This document shows, piece by piece, positions 35,877 through 44,760 of a DNA stretch of 46,234 nt. The translations under genes and the position numbers were made by a program. Positions within the stretch are counted from its first letter, which is position 1. Each line of letters starts with the position of its first letter. Source of the DNA: Phormidium willei BDU 130791 (GTDB lineage: Bacteria; Cyanobacteriota; Cyanobacteriia; Cyanobacteriales; Geitlerinemataceae); assembly GCA_001637315.1 (NCBI GenBank), contig LSZA01000023.1:1-46234 (forward strand), read 5' to 3'. Below the pieces are notes generated by a model, which did no database searches, was not told the DNA's origin, and saw only the letters and a program-made list of their open reading frames with translations.

Positions 35877-36989
35877 ATGACAACCAAACATCTGACCATT
35901 AAAGAACTCACAGATGCGGTGGGCGCTGGCGTGACTCCCCGCATGGTGCGGCACTACCATACTCTGGGCCTGCTGCCTCAACCCCAGCGGTCTCAGGGCA
36001 ACTATCGGCTGTATACCCAGCAGGATGTGCAGCGACTTCAACGGGTGATGGCCCTGAAACAGCAGGGATTTCAGTTGTCTCACATTCGCCAGCTCTTGGA
36101 TACCCATCCTCAAACCCGCCTCGAGTCACCCCTGATGACTCAATTGCAGCAGCAGTACCAGACGGTGATTCAGCAAATTACCCGACTACGGCAAACAGCA
36201 GGGGCATTAGAGGGGTTGTTGGGGCGCGATCGCCACTGCCAGAAGACCCAGGCCGAAGCCCTAGCACAACTGAAGCAGTTGGATGTAGAGGCTCAGGCCC
36301 AATTAGGACAACTCGATCCCTTCTGGAGTCAGCTCGATGCCGAGGCCACCACTCACCCGGAACGGTTTGAGGAGTCGCTACACCGTTTGTTGCCGGATCT
36401 GTCTCACTATTGCGAAATTACCGTTCACCTGCTGCATCAACTGGTGCTGGCCTGTGGTGATGTCAGTCTGGCCAGTTTGGTACGCGTGCCTCAAGGGGCC
36501 GTCGCCGCTGCCCGAACGGCTCTCAAGGGCGGTTGTGCGATCGTCACCGATGTCCCCGCCGTCGCTGCCACCCTGGATCAGACGCGGCTGGCTCATCTGG
36601 GATGTTCCATTACCCCCCTGATTGATGACCCCCACCTTGCCGGAGTTGACGACGCTGAGCAGGCGTTTTGGGGGGATGACCTCTGGCCGCAACGGTTGCA
36701 CGACACTCCAGCCGGCTCAATCCTCGTGATTGGCTATGCTCCTTCGGTCTTACTGAGGGCTTGCCAAGGAATTGAGCAAGGACAACTGCAACCGGCCCTG
36801 GTCATTGGGATGCCCATTGGCTTTAGTCATGCGCCTGTGGCTAAGCGTCAGTTAATGGCTCTGCCCGTACCTTACATCACGATTCAGGGTAGCCTCGGGG
36901 GAGGACTCCTGGCGGCTGTTGCGCTCAATGCTTTGCTCGAAACCCTGATTGAGAAACCCGATTGCCACTGCTACCTCACTCGTCCTTAG
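35877..36989 (+). CDS. coaR: Cobalt-sensing MerR regulator with CobH-like domain
   Basis: A 370-residue fusion. Residues 5-75 are a MerR-type winged HTH (TIKELTDAVG, TPRMVRHYHTLGLLPQP, NYRLYTQQDVQRLQRV); a helical linker follows; residues about 165-360 resemble precorrin-8X methylmutase (CobH/CbiC: GCAIVTDVPAVAATL, LVIGMPIGFSHAPVAKRQLM). The C-terminal Cys363-His364-Cys365 is the CHC motif known to be needed for cobalt sensing in Synechocystis CoaR. The protein activates coaT when Co is in excess. ATG 35877 is preferred: it lies after the operator. The stop overlaps the stop of the convergent hydrolase gene by four bases. Confidence 0.93.
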   Translation: MTTKHLTIKELTDAVGAGVTPRMVRHYHTLGLLPQPQRSQGNYRLYTQQDVQRLQRVMALKQQGFQLSHIRQLLDTHPQTRLESPLMTQLQQQYQTVIQQITRLRQTAGALEGLLGRDRHCQKTQAEALAQLKQLDVEAQAQLGQLDPFWSQLDAEATTHPERFEESLHRLLPDLSHYCEITVHLLHQLVLACGDVSLASLVRVPQGAVAAARTALKGGCAIVTDVPAVAATLDQTRLAHLGCSITPLIDDPHLAGVDDAEQAFWGDDLWPQRLHDTPAGSILVIGYAPSVLLRACQGIEQGQLQPALVIGMPIGFSHAPVAKRQLMALPVPYITIQGSLGGGLLAAVALNALLETLIEKPDCHCYLTRP

Positions 36990-38659
36990 AGATGACGGTT
37001 CGCTAAGGAATCGGGGCTGGGGACGCCATCAATCAAGCCTTGCACCAAAAATAAGGAAATGGGGTCTTGGCTCATGTCTTGGGCGTAGGCGGCATTGAGA
37101 TACCGGGCAAACTCATCATTGCCGATGATATGGGTGTGCAGAAAGGCCAAACTCAAGGCTTTGACATAGCTTTGAGCGAGATCGGGATTGGGACCGATGA
37201 TATCGAGGGGCAGGGCAACGCTATCCTCTTGGGAACTCCCGATGACGGAGAAATGGGTGGCTTGTTTGAGTAAGACGAAATACTTATCGGGAACCTCTAA
37301 CCAGGCAAAGGGCGGGATTTGTTCGGCGATGGCCGGGGCAACGGTATCAGCCCCCCCGGAGACCATCATCACCGGCACATCAATGTTGCTATAGCCAACT
37401 TGACCAAATAAGGCACTGCCAATGGGATTGAGGGCAATCACGCCCTGAACTCGGGGATCACGGAAGTTTAATTGACTCTCGGAGGTGGACTCGGCCAGTT
37501 CTAAGGCCCGACATTGTAGGAAGAGGGAGACGTTCCAGGATTGGCGTTGTTGGCTGACGCCACAGCGACGTTCGAGTTCGGGAAAGTTGATGCTGGCCCC
37601 CCCTAGGCTGAGGGCGGTGTAGCCGCCAAAGGATTGGCCAATGACCCCCACTTGTTCAAAGTTGAGTCGATCGCGCAGTTGGCGATCGGTGATGGCCTGT
37701 TTTTCGAGGCTATTGAGGGCAAAGGTGACGTCCATGGGGCGATCGATAAACTCCTGAGGACGAGAAATTTCTTGGGCGCGGCCCCGTAAGAGGGCTTCCA
37801 TATGTCTAGCACTACTGCCCGAATGTTCAGGAACCACCACCGCGAAGCCATGAGAGGCAAGATGTTCGGCCAGATATTGAAAGGACTCTCGATTGGAGCC
37901 TAAACCATGGGAGATCACCACGATGGGGGCCGATGGCCGCGATCGCGGTAAGTATAAGTCTGTCGCAAAGGCATATCCCCAGGGTAGGGTGCGATCGCGA
38001 TCGCGCAGATCCAAAGATGTCACATCCCAGGAATACTCTCCCAACTCCATAAGATCCTCGAAGGGCGTGATCAACTCGCCGTTATCTTGAGCTTCTAACC
38101 GAGACTGAGTCTCAATCCTGGCAACGGCCTGATTGTTATCTCGAATTAAACTCTGTAACTCCTGAGCCATCCGCAGGGTTTGGTTGAAATCCAGCCGTAC
38201 GGTCTCTGTGGGAAAGTAGTGCAGTACATTGAGCAGGGTTAAGCCTTCGCTTTCATCGGCGGCCGCTAAAATCAAGGCTGAACGCAAGCCCAAATAGCCG
38301 GACCGCCCTGAGCCGAGTTGAATCGCTTGACCGAGCCGCTGTAAGAGGGCTTCTCCCTGAGCGGTGTAGAGAAACTGGGAGACCGCCACGGCATCCACGT
38401 CAGCCCGCGCTAACAAGGCTTCACGAATATTGTCTCGCAGTTCGGGAGCGGCAAAGCGAATGTAGGGGGCTAAGTCCCGTCCAATTTCCCCGGTTCGGGC
38501 ATAGGTTTCGAGAGCCTTGACGGAGACGGAACGCTCAAACAGACTATAGCTTGCTGTAATTCTCTCGGCACTCAAGCTGGGCAGACTGACGCTAAGTACG
38601 AAACCACCGAGGACTAGTCCAGAGAACAGGAGGGACAAGTGAAAGCGTGAGCGTTCCAT
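36986..38659 (-). CDS. DUF1400 alpha/beta hydrolase, exported
   Basis: 557 residues. A signal peptide (residues 10-31) is followed by a DUF1400 domain (about 32-160: RITASYSLFERSVSVKALETYARTG is typical), then a large alpha/beta-hydrolase domain with VVISHGLGSNRESF, the nucleophile elbow GQSFGGYTALSLGG, an Asp near MMVSGGADTVAP and His in KQATHFSVIG. DUF1400-hydrolases are common in cyanobacteria and are predicted lipases or esterases of the periplasm; their substrates are not established. The 3' end shares four bases with coaR, making tail-to-tail transcription very tight. Confidence 0.85.
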   Translation of the reverse strand: MERSRFHLSLLFSGLVLGGFVLSVSLPSLSAERITASYSLFERSVSVKALETYARTGEIGRDLAPYIRFAAPELRDNIREALLARADVDAVAVSQFLYTAQGEALLQRLGQAIQLGSGRSGYLGLRSALILAAADESEGLTLLNVLHYFPTETVRLDFNQTLRMAQELQSLIRDNNQAVARIETQSRLEAQDNGELITPFEDLMELGEYSWDVTSLDLRDRDRTLPWGYAFATDLYLPRSRPSAPIVVISHGLGSNRESFQYLAEHLASHGFAVVVPEHSGSSARHMEALLRGRAQEISRPQEFIDRPMDVTFALNSLEKQAITDRQLRDRLNFEQVGVIGQSFGGYTALSLGGASINFPELERRCGVSQQRQSWNVSLFLQCRALELAESTSESQLNFRDPRVQGVIALNPIGSALFGQVGYSNIDVPVMMVSGGADTVAPAIAEQIPPFAWLEVPDKYFVLLKQATHFSVIGSSQEDSVALPLDIIGPNPDLAQSYVKALSLAFLHTHIIGNDEFARYLNAAYAQDMSQDPISLFLVQGLIDGVPSPDSLANRHL

Positions 38660-38776
38660 GAGGGTGATTGGAGGAAGGGAGTGGGGGCTATTCGCCTTTA
38701 GCTTAGCGCAGCACCCCGATCAGGCAGCCCCAAGTCCCGAATTTGCTAGAATAAGCCTCACGCCCGATGTGAGTGT

Positions 38777-38808
38777 CCCCATACCCATCTCCCCATACCC
38801 ATCTCCCC
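38777..38808. repeat. 14-bp tandem repeat touching a start codon
   Basis: CCCCATACCCATCT is repeated twice (38777-38790, 38791-38804) and partly a third time, ending right at ATG 38809. It leaves no room for a Shine-Dalgarno sequence. Confidence 0.75.
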
Positions 38809-38997
38809 ATGCGAATTGTCTCGGATTCTCTGCTGTTTCGTTGCTTTGTGGTGGTCATGGGCTTAACTCTGGTCATTTGGATCCTGCGAGGTCTGACGGT
38901 GTTGAGCTTTATGCCTGGCTTGGTTCTCTGGCTGGGAATTTTCCTGTCGATCGCCTTGGGACTCCTGAGCGCCTGGCAAAGCTCAAAACGCTGGTAA
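38809..38997 (+). CDS. Small two-helix membrane protein
   Basis: A 62-residue protein with two transmembrane helices (CFVVVMGLTLVIWIL and LVLWLGIFLSIALGLLSAW) linked by a short hydrophobic loop, beginning MRIVSDSLLFR and ending SSKRW. The composition and the short basic ends resemble conserved small cyanobacterial membrane proteins without assigned function. Tandem repeats abut its start. The gene is divergent from the DUF1400 hydrolase and is followed 73 bases later by the DUF3318 gene. Coding is likely but not proven. Confidence 0.5.
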   Translation: MRIVSDSLLFRCFVVVMGLTLVIWILRGLTVLSFMPGLVLWLGIFLSIALGLLSAWQSSKRW

Positions 38998-39070
38998 TTT
39001 GCTAGGATTTAAAGCATAGACTCGTTAGCAGTCTGTTGACCCTGCCGACTACTGCCATATTTCTGACATT

Positions 39071-39742
39071 ATGACCTCCTATGTAACCTCGGCCGCGAAG
39101 GCTGAAATTAATGAATTACGTCGTCTTCGAGGACTGTTACCCCCGGAACTGCAAAGTTGGGTGACGGTCGAGAAAACGACGGAAATTGACCCTCCCTTGC
39201 TTCGTTGTGAGGAGTTGAGCCGGGATGAGGTCGAAATTGCGATCGATTTGGTGAAGTGGGAAAATTTGGCCCTCGACCAGCGCAATTTGCTGTTTTGGCA
39301 TGAGGTCGCTCGCATCCAAAATGATACGATTCCCCGTGAAGGCTGGGAAATGGCAGCGTTAGCGATTGGCTTGGGCGGTGCTGTGGGTGAACTCTGGGTT
39401 CAAGATGGTGTTCTACTCCTGTTGGCCTTAGGACTCTGTGGTGTGTCGGGGTATCGTCTTTATCAGAAGAATAACAGCGAGAAGGCTCTACAAGAGTTGT
39501 TGGAGGCCGATGAGAAGGCGATCGCCCTCGCGAGTCGTTTTGGCTATACGCTCCCCAATGCCTATAAGAGTTTGGGCAGTGCTTTAAAAACCTTGATTGA
39601 GCAAACGCCTAAGAAACGGCTTCGTAAACAGTATGAAACTCGCCTAGAGGCTCTCCGACGCAGTGCCTCTAAGGCTAAATCTCAATCGAAAGCGAAACGT
39701 AGCAGCCGTGATGTGACCCAAACCAGTCCCTATCAGCTTTAG
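39071..39742 (+). CDS. DUF3318 domain protein
   Basis: A 223-residue cyanobacteria-specific protein. The DUF3318 region covers about residues 8-170: EINELRRLRGLLPPELQSWV, LDQRNLLFWHEVARIQND, a membrane-associated hydrophobic pair (MAALAIGLGGAVGELWVQDG, VLLLLALGLCGVSGYRLYQ), and EADEKAIALASRFGYTLPNAYKSLGSAL. The last 45 residues are Lys/Arg/Ser-rich. HEVAR resembles a degenerate metalloprotease HExxH; the second His is absent. Function unknown; location at the membrane is probable. Confidence 0.82.
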   Translation: MTSYVTSAAKAEINELRRLRGLLPPELQSWVTVEKTTEIDPPLLRCEELSRDEVEIAIDLVKWENLALDQRNLLFWHEVARIQNDTIPREGWEMAALAIGLGGAVGELWVQDGVLLLLALGLCGVSGYRLYQKNNSEKALQELLEADEKAIALASRFGYTLPNAYKSLGSALKTLIEQTPKKRLRKQYETRLEALRRSASKAKSQSKAKRSSRDVTQTSPYQL

Positions 39743-39898
39743 AAGGATTGGGAGTTGGCTGACCCCTTCCCCTCAGGTTGATGGAGAGGAAGGGCAAGAA
39801 CAGTTCTACGGTTTGGGAAACCTTGACAGTCCGCTTGACAGTCCGAGATCCGGTCGAGGATCAGTTAAACGCTGACTGACTTTCTAGAAATGGTGTAT

Positions 39899-40531
39899 CT
39901 AGGAGGCTTTGGACATTTCGTTAGCGCGAACGGCTCCGTTGTCTCCAGATTTACGGGGTTGAATCACACCATAGCCTCCGTGGTTCCGTTCATAGATGAC
40001 GTTGATTTCTCCACTGTCGCCGTTGCGGAACACATAGAAATCGTGGTCAACCAGTTGTAGTTGTTCCAAGGCTTCATCGGCCGTCATCGGCGGCATGGCA
40101 AAATATTTAGTGCGCACCACTTCAGGGGGAAGTTCCACGGCGCGATCGCCGATGAGATCTTCGGTCACGCCATCGGAGTTGGACACCACGTCCGCCAACA
40201 CCTCGGTGGTTTTGCCTTGAGTGTGCAACTTGCGATTGCGTTTTTCTTTGTATTTGCGCAACTGGCGAGCAATCTTGTCAGCGACTAAATCAATGCTGGC
40301 ATACATCGACTCGCTTCCTTCTTGAGCGCGAATGACGGTTCCATTGGCGTAGATTGTCACCTCGGCAGACTGATTGGCGGAAATGCGAGGATTACGAGCG
40401 ACGGACAAATGAACATCAACTTCAGTGGTCAACGTTTCAAAATGACTCACCGCTTTTTCGATCTTTTCATCGACATATTCGCGAATCGCGTCGGTGATTT
40501 CGAAATTCTTGCCTTGGATAACTAATTTCAT
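39899..40531 (-). CDS. hpf: Long ribosome hibernation promoting factor (LrtA)
   Basis: A 210-residue long-form HPF, called LrtA (light-repressed transcript) in cyanobacteria. The N-terminal domain (1-100: [41 protein letters not shown]) binds the decoding centre of the 30S subunit; a linker follows; the C-terminal domain (about 150-200: [27 protein letters not shown]) dimerises ribosomes into 100S particles. ATG 40531 is the conserved start although the frame is open to 40648. The long leader (about 180 nt) agrees with the known long lrtA 5' region that controls transcript stability in light and dark. Confidence 0.93.
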   Translation of the reverse strand: MKLVIQGKNFEITDAIREYVDEKIEKAVSHFETLTTEVDVHLSVARNPRISANQSAEVTIYANGTVIRAQEGSESMYASIDLVADKIARQLRKYKEKRNRKLHTQGKTTEVLADVVSNSDGVTEDLIGDRAVELPPEVVRTKYFAMPPMTADEALEQLQLVDHDFYVFRNGDSGEINVIYERNHGGYGVIQPRKSGDNGAVRANEMSKAS

Positions 40532-40715
40532 GTCGTAAAGTTCCCGCTCGATAACCGATTTTCTAAAAAGCAAGGGGCGATCGCCCTCCGTGACCTGATA
40601 TCCAAGTGGTTGCTGAAAGTCCAGCGGGGCGGGGATTGCCGCCTTCATGAGTCAGTACTCTGCTTGGAGGGTTATCTGGAGAGGGTGAACCTGTCCCGTT
40701 ACTTTCCTTACCCTT

Positions 40716-40721
40716 ATTGTA
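40716..40721 (-). promoter_or_regulatory. Possible -10 box for hpf/lrtA
   Basis: On the minus strand TACAAT (40716-40721) has TTCAGC 17 bp upstream. A start around 40709 would give a leader of about 180 nt, in line with lrtA biology. The gap between hpf and divergent lipB (about 310 bases) holds no other gene. Confidence 0.35.
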
Positions 40722-40841
40722 TTGTGAATCGTCAGGAGGCTGAACGTCCCTTTAAAATCCTTTGCAATCCTTGACAATTCGTGATTGGATTTGCCGATTT
40801 TAGCCACGATTCTTGCTGAAAACCCCTTGCTTTTTTTGATG

Positions 40842-41594
40842 ATGTTTAGTACCACTTCACGGCAACGAGTTCACATTCTCTGGTTCCAAGGCTTGATCCC
40901 TTATTCAATTGCATGGAAACTTCAGCGGTCGTTATTTGAAGCCCGCCGCGATCGTCCTCAACTCGAGGATGTTTTATTGTTGTTGGAGCATCCCCCCGTC
41001 TATACCTTAGGACGAGGAGCTGATGCGAAGTTCTTACAGTTTAACCCTGAATGCTCAGACCGGGAAGTCCATCGCATTGAACGGGGGGGAGAAGTCACGT
41101 ACCATTGTCCAGGGCAACTGGTGGGCTATCCCATCCTCAACCTGAAGCGACATCAGCCGGATTTACATGAGTACTTACGAGGGCTTGAAGCCTGTCTCAT
41201 TCTGGCTTTGGCTCGATTTAAGCTGTCAGGGGAACGGATGGCTGGCTTGACGGGCGTTTGGTTGGAAGGGCAGAAAGTGGCAGCCATCGGCATTCAGGTG
41301 AGTCGTTGGATCACCTGTCATGGTTTTGCTCTCAATGTTTGCCCCGATTTACGAGGATTTCGGGATATCGTCCCCTGTGGCATCAGCGATCGCCCCGTGG
41401 GCAGTCTACAGCAGTGGTTACCAGATCTCACAGTCCCGGACGTGGTTCCCGCTATCATTGAGGCCTTTAGCGAAACCTTTAGCCTCGATGCTCAACTCTA
41501 CTCAATAGACGGAGAAATTCCCGAGGATCTCTGGCAGCGTCTTGTAACGAGCAAACCCAACTCAGAGGAGTTAAGGACGACTCAAGGCGGCTAA
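40842..41594 (+). CDS. lipB: Octanoyltransferase
   Basis: LipB moves octanoyl groups from acyl carrier protein to lipoyl domains (first step of lipoate synthesis). About 250 residues; motifs [71 protein letters not shown] and [15 protein letters not shown], with the catalytic Cys in the last and Lys in GQKVAAIG. Starts at ATG 40839 and 40842 are both possible; no Shine-Dalgarno is visible. It is divergent from hpf. The last 15 residues are not conserved. lipA is not in the window. Confidence 0.93.
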   Translation: MFSTTSRQRVHILWFQGLIPYSIAWKLQRSLFEARRDRPQLEDVLLLLEHPPVYTLGRGADAKFLQFNPECSDREVHRIERGGEVTYHCPGQLVGYPILNLKRHQPDLHEYLRGLEACLILALARFKLSGERMAGLTGVWLEGQKVAAIGIQVSRWITCHGFALNVCPDLRGFRDIVPCGISDRPVGSLQQWLPDLTVPDVVPAIIEAFSETFSLDAQLYSIDGEIPEDLWQRLVTSKPNSEELRTTQGG

Positions 41595-41826
41595 CTAGAT
41601 TCTGACCCCTCTGTGTAAAGCTGTTACAGCATAGCTTACAACAATTGCAAAGTTTAGGCGATCGTTTCACAAGGCACTCAAAACTCAGACTAGGATCACA
41701 GTAGAGCGATCGCAGATCTTCTCACTCTCGCCAGTCGCCATTGAATGGCCCAGGAGGGATCAAGGATTTGAACGGATTGGAACATCTCATGGCTTTGGCG
41801 ATCGTCTCACCGACATCATAACGGCC

Positions 41827-41886
41827 AAGATCATGCCCAAGATCATGCCCAAGATCATGCCCAAGATCATGCCCAAGATCATGCCC
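41827..41886. repeat. Five tandem copies of a 12-bp repeat
   Basis: AAGATCATGCCC is repeated five times without mismatch (41827-41886), then decays into AAAATCGAGC. It lies in a 359-base gap between lipB and the histidine-kinase gene, about 70 bases before the kinase start. The period is a multiple of three, but no reading frame with a credible start runs through it. The rest of the gap holds HIP1 sites and nothing else recognisable. Confidence 0.9.
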
Positions 41887-41953
41887 AAAATCGAGCACCA
41901 TCGAGCGATCGCTTAGATAGTCACGCTACTGCTTGATGTTCTTTCCCTAAACT

Positions 41954-44206
41954 ATGGACAGTTTCCATCCCCGTCTACCTCAGCAAAAACTCCCACTCGC
42001 AACCTTTGACAGCTTGCGAGTTTGGGTTGAACAAACCGCCCGAGATGATGACGAGGAGGCCATCGTCTTAACTGAACGTGCGGTACGGGTTCATTCTCTC
42101 CCCTACGTCGGTCAATTTACCCTTGGTGTATCACCTCAGTTTTGTGCCATTGTCTGGGCCAATCCTCAAGATGAAACCCCATTAAGCGTTGGGTTTAGCT
42201 TGGAGCGTGATCAGCTACAAACGTTCCTCGAAGACTGTCCTCTGAAAACGCCCCAACGCAATCGAGCGTTGAAACGACTACAAGGGTATCACCAGCAGCC
42301 AGACTATCACAGTCAAGTGACCCTCAACTTAGCCCAATTTATCAGCGATCGCAGTCCCTCAAGACCGGCCATGCCTTCCCCTCAAACCGCCAAACCCGCC
42401 ACAACCTGTCAACCCGTTGAAGATGCCCTGCAACACCATCGACAGCAAGAGCAACTCCTCAACCAAGTGACAACCCAAACCTGTCAGAGTGTTGCCCTAG
42501 CCGTGTTAATCTCCAATACCGTCGATCGCGTCTGTCGTTTTTTAGAACTCGATCGCCTCTGTATCTATCAATTTGACAACTACAATCAGGACGATCACAC
42601 CGGCACGCCCCCTGGCCGCCGCCGGGATTGCATGACCTACGAAGCCCTACGCCATGAAGGATTAACCTCAGTTCTCTCCCGTCAAGAGAGCCAACATTGG
42701 CAGTTTCTCAATCAGTTGCGCGATCGCTATGAACGGGGAGAGACTCTGATTTTGAAGTCTGAAGTGTTTGACTCCCAACTCCCTGAGACGAGTCAACGGT
42801 ATCTACAAAAGTTGGGCATCCAAAGCCACCTGAGCGTTCCCATTCGAGTGCAGGGCCATCTCTGGGGAATCTTGCTGGCCCATCAATGCGATCGCCCCCG
42901 TCTTTGGCAATCCCGAGAACAGGAATTTCTCGAACATATTGCCGATCATCTCAGTGTCGCCATCTATCAAGCTCAACTCTACGCCGAAGTTCAGCAACAA
43001 AAAGAAACCCTCGAACAGCGGGTTGAACAACGCACCCAAGACTTACGAGATGCCCTCGTGACGGCCCAGGTGGCAAATCAAACGCGCAGTGACTTTCTGG
43101 CTACCGTCAGCCATGAACTGCGAACCCCTCTCACCTGCATTATTGGCATGTCCTCAACTCTGTTGCGCTGGTCTTTTGGTAATTTAACCCCCAAACAGCG
43201 GGACTATATCCAAAGTATCTATAACAGTGGCGAGCATTTGCTCGAACTGATCAACGACTTACTGGATTTATCCCAAAATGAATCGGGTAAAACCGTCTTG
43301 AGTTTTTCGGAATTTTCCCTCACTCAATTAGCTCAAGAAATGTTTTGCATGATGGTGGATCGAGCGACCGTCAATGGGGTTCATTTAGCACTTGATCTTC
43401 AGTTACGGGAACATCAAGACCGTCTCTGTGCCGATCGCGATCGCCTCCGGCAGATTCTCTTTAATCTACTGAGTAATGCCATTAAATTCACCGCCACCGG
43501 CGGCCAGGCGTTATTACGAATTTACTGGCAAGACGATCGCACAGTCGTGTTTGAAGTGGCCGATACAGGAATTGGGATTCCTGAGGATCAGCGATCGCTG
43601 CTCTTTCAAATGTTCCGTCAACTCGAGTCCACCTACACCCGTCAATATGGCGGAACCGGCCTGGGCCTCGCCCTCACCAAACAACTCGTTGAACTCCATG
43701 GCGGACTGATTAAAGTGGACTCCGAAGTGGGGGTTGGCTCTAAATTTACCGTGCGCCTTCCCTGTCATCGCTCAACAGGGGGTGAAGTTCAGCCGACACC
43801 CCCTGCCCCAACTCCGCTTCCCCCTCGTAAGGGCCATGTGGTTCTCGTCGCAGATCGAGAAGACGAAGCCATCCTCATTTGTGACCTCCTCACGGCAGCA
43901 GGCTATCATACGGTTTGGATGTTGGACGGATCGACGGCCCTAGAACAGATTAAGATGTTGAAACCCGTGGCGGTGATGATCGATCGCCAACTTCCGGGGA
44001 TGGATGGCCGTGAACTGATTCAGCTGTTACGTCAACTTCCCAACAGCGAATCTCTGAAAATTCTCCTCATGAGTGATCCACTCAACGCTGAGGAGTTAGC
44101 CACCTGTCAAGAGCAGGGAGCCGATATCTGTTTAATCCATCCGATTGAACCCGAGCAGCTTCTCAATAGCATTATGACACTATTCGCCAGCCAGCCAGGG
44201 ATCTGA
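41954..44206 (+). CDS. Hybrid histidine kinase (GAF-HisKA-HATPase-REC)
   Basis: 750 residues, no membrane segment, so a soluble sensor. Residues 1-130 are an unrecognised input domain; 165-345 form a GAF domain without the chromophore Cys motif of cyanobacteriochromes; 345-372 is a coiled coil; HisKA has the phospho-acceptor His387 (FLATVSHELRTPL); the ATPase shows the N box (DRLRQILFNLLSNAIKF), G1 (DTGIGIP) and G2 (GGTGLGLALT); the C-terminal REC domain (626-745) has Asp677 (VMIDRQLPGMDG). In REC the invariant Lys is replaced by His729 (LIHP), so phospho-signalling there may be altered. ureE begins three bases past its stop. Confidence 0.92.
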   Translation: MDSFHPRLPQQKLPLATFDSLRVWVEQTARDDDEEAIVLTERAVRVHSLPYVGQFTLGVSPQFCAIVWANPQDETPLSVGFSLERDQLQTFLEDCPLKTPQRNRALKRLQGYHQQPDYHSQVTLNLAQFISDRSPSRPAMPSPQTAKPATTCQPVEDALQHHRQQEQLLNQVTTQTCQSVALAVLISNTVDRVCRFLELDRLCIYQFDNYNQDDHTGTPPGRRRDCMTYEALRHEGLTSVLSRQESQHWQFLNQLRDRYERGETLILKSEVFDSQLPETSQRYLQKLGIQSHLSVPIRVQGHLWGILLAHQCDRPRLWQSREQEFLEHIADHLSVAIYQAQLYAEVQQQKETLEQRVEQRTQDLRDALVTAQVANQTRSDFLATVSHELRTPLTCIIGMSSTLLRWSFGNLTPKQRDYIQSIYNSGEHLLELINDLLDLSQNESGKTVLSFSEFSLTQLAQEMFCMMVDRATVNGVHLALDLQLREHQDRLCADRDRLRQILFNLLSNAIKFTATGGQALLRIYWQDDRTVVFEVADTGIGIPEDQRSLLFQMFRQLESTYTRQYGGTGLGLALTKQLVELHGGLIKVDSEVGVGSKFTVRLPCHRSTGGEVQPTPPAPTPLPPRKGHVVLVADREDEAILICDLLTAAGYHTVWMLDGSTALEQIKMLKPVAVMIDRQLPGMDGRELIQLLRQLPNSESLKILLMSDPLNAEELATCQEQGADICLIHPIEPEQLLNSIMTLFASQPGI

Positions 44207-44209
44207 GTG

Positions 44210-44689
44210 ATGTCCATTGTGTTAACCCAGCGACAGCATCCCGGTGCGAGTGCGGCTATCTCAGCCGATGACTCCGCCATCTTACAGTTGAGTTTAACGG
44301 CTCAAGACCGTCAACGTAGCCGTCATCGCTTTACCTGTGATTCCGGGGAGGTGGTGTTTCTGCGGTTGCCCCGGGGTACAGTTCTCCAGGATGGCGATCG
44401 CCTCCTCGATGAGACGCAACAGCACCAGGTGCAGATTCGCGCCAAACCCGAACCCGTCCTCACGGTGACCGCCTCAGAACCCCTGCATCTGTTGCGGGCC
44501 GCCTATCATCTGGGGAATCGTCATGTTCCCCTAGAGGTAACAGCGGAGTATTTGCGGTTGTCTCCCGATGCGGTTTTAGCCGATTTGTTGCAGCAGTTGG
44601 GGCTGACGGTACGGTTACAAACCCTCCCCTTTCAGCCAGAAACGGGAGCTTATGGTCATCCGGGATCTCCTGAACCTCACCACCATTAA
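44210..44689 (+). CDS. ureE: Urease accessory protein UreE
   Basis: UreE is the nickel metallochaperone that delivers Ni to the urease activation complex UreDFG. The 159-residue protein has the two-domain layout: an N-terminal beta domain ([32 protein letters not shown], which is the peptide-binding part, about 25-60) and the metal-binding C-domain with [18 protein letters not shown] (His in GNRHVP is the conserved ligand), ending in a short HHH tail. It starts three bases after the hybrid kinase stop, suggesting co-transcription, and is not linked to other urease genes in the window, which is common in cyanobacteria. ATG 44210 preferred over GTG 44207. Confidence 0.9.
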   Translation: MSIVLTQRQHPGASAAISADDSAILQLSLTAQDRQRSRHRFTCDSGEVVFLRLPRGTVLQDGDRLLDETQQHQVQIRAKPEPVLTVTASEPLHLLRAAYHLGNRHVPLEVTAEYLRLSPDAVLADLLQQLGLTVRLQTLPFQPETGAYGHPGSPEPHHH

Positions 44690-44760
44690 CCGGCGATACT
44701 GAGCAATCCTAGGGAGCTGTTGCCCAGACCCCTACACAAGCCACGCCTCTTGCCTCTTGC

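Noticed and set aside
39071..39742. Metalloprotease call for the DUF3318 protein from its HEVAR segment
   Set aside because: The second His of HExxH is missing and the DUF3318 family has no protease assignment.
40532..40648. N-terminal extension of HPF/LrtA by 39 residues
   Set aside because: Homology with LrtA begins at ATG 40531, and the region is better explained as the long leader known for lrtA.
41827..41886. Coding origin of the 12-bp repeat (KIMP units)
   Set aside because: No frame with a credible start codon and sufficient length passes through it.
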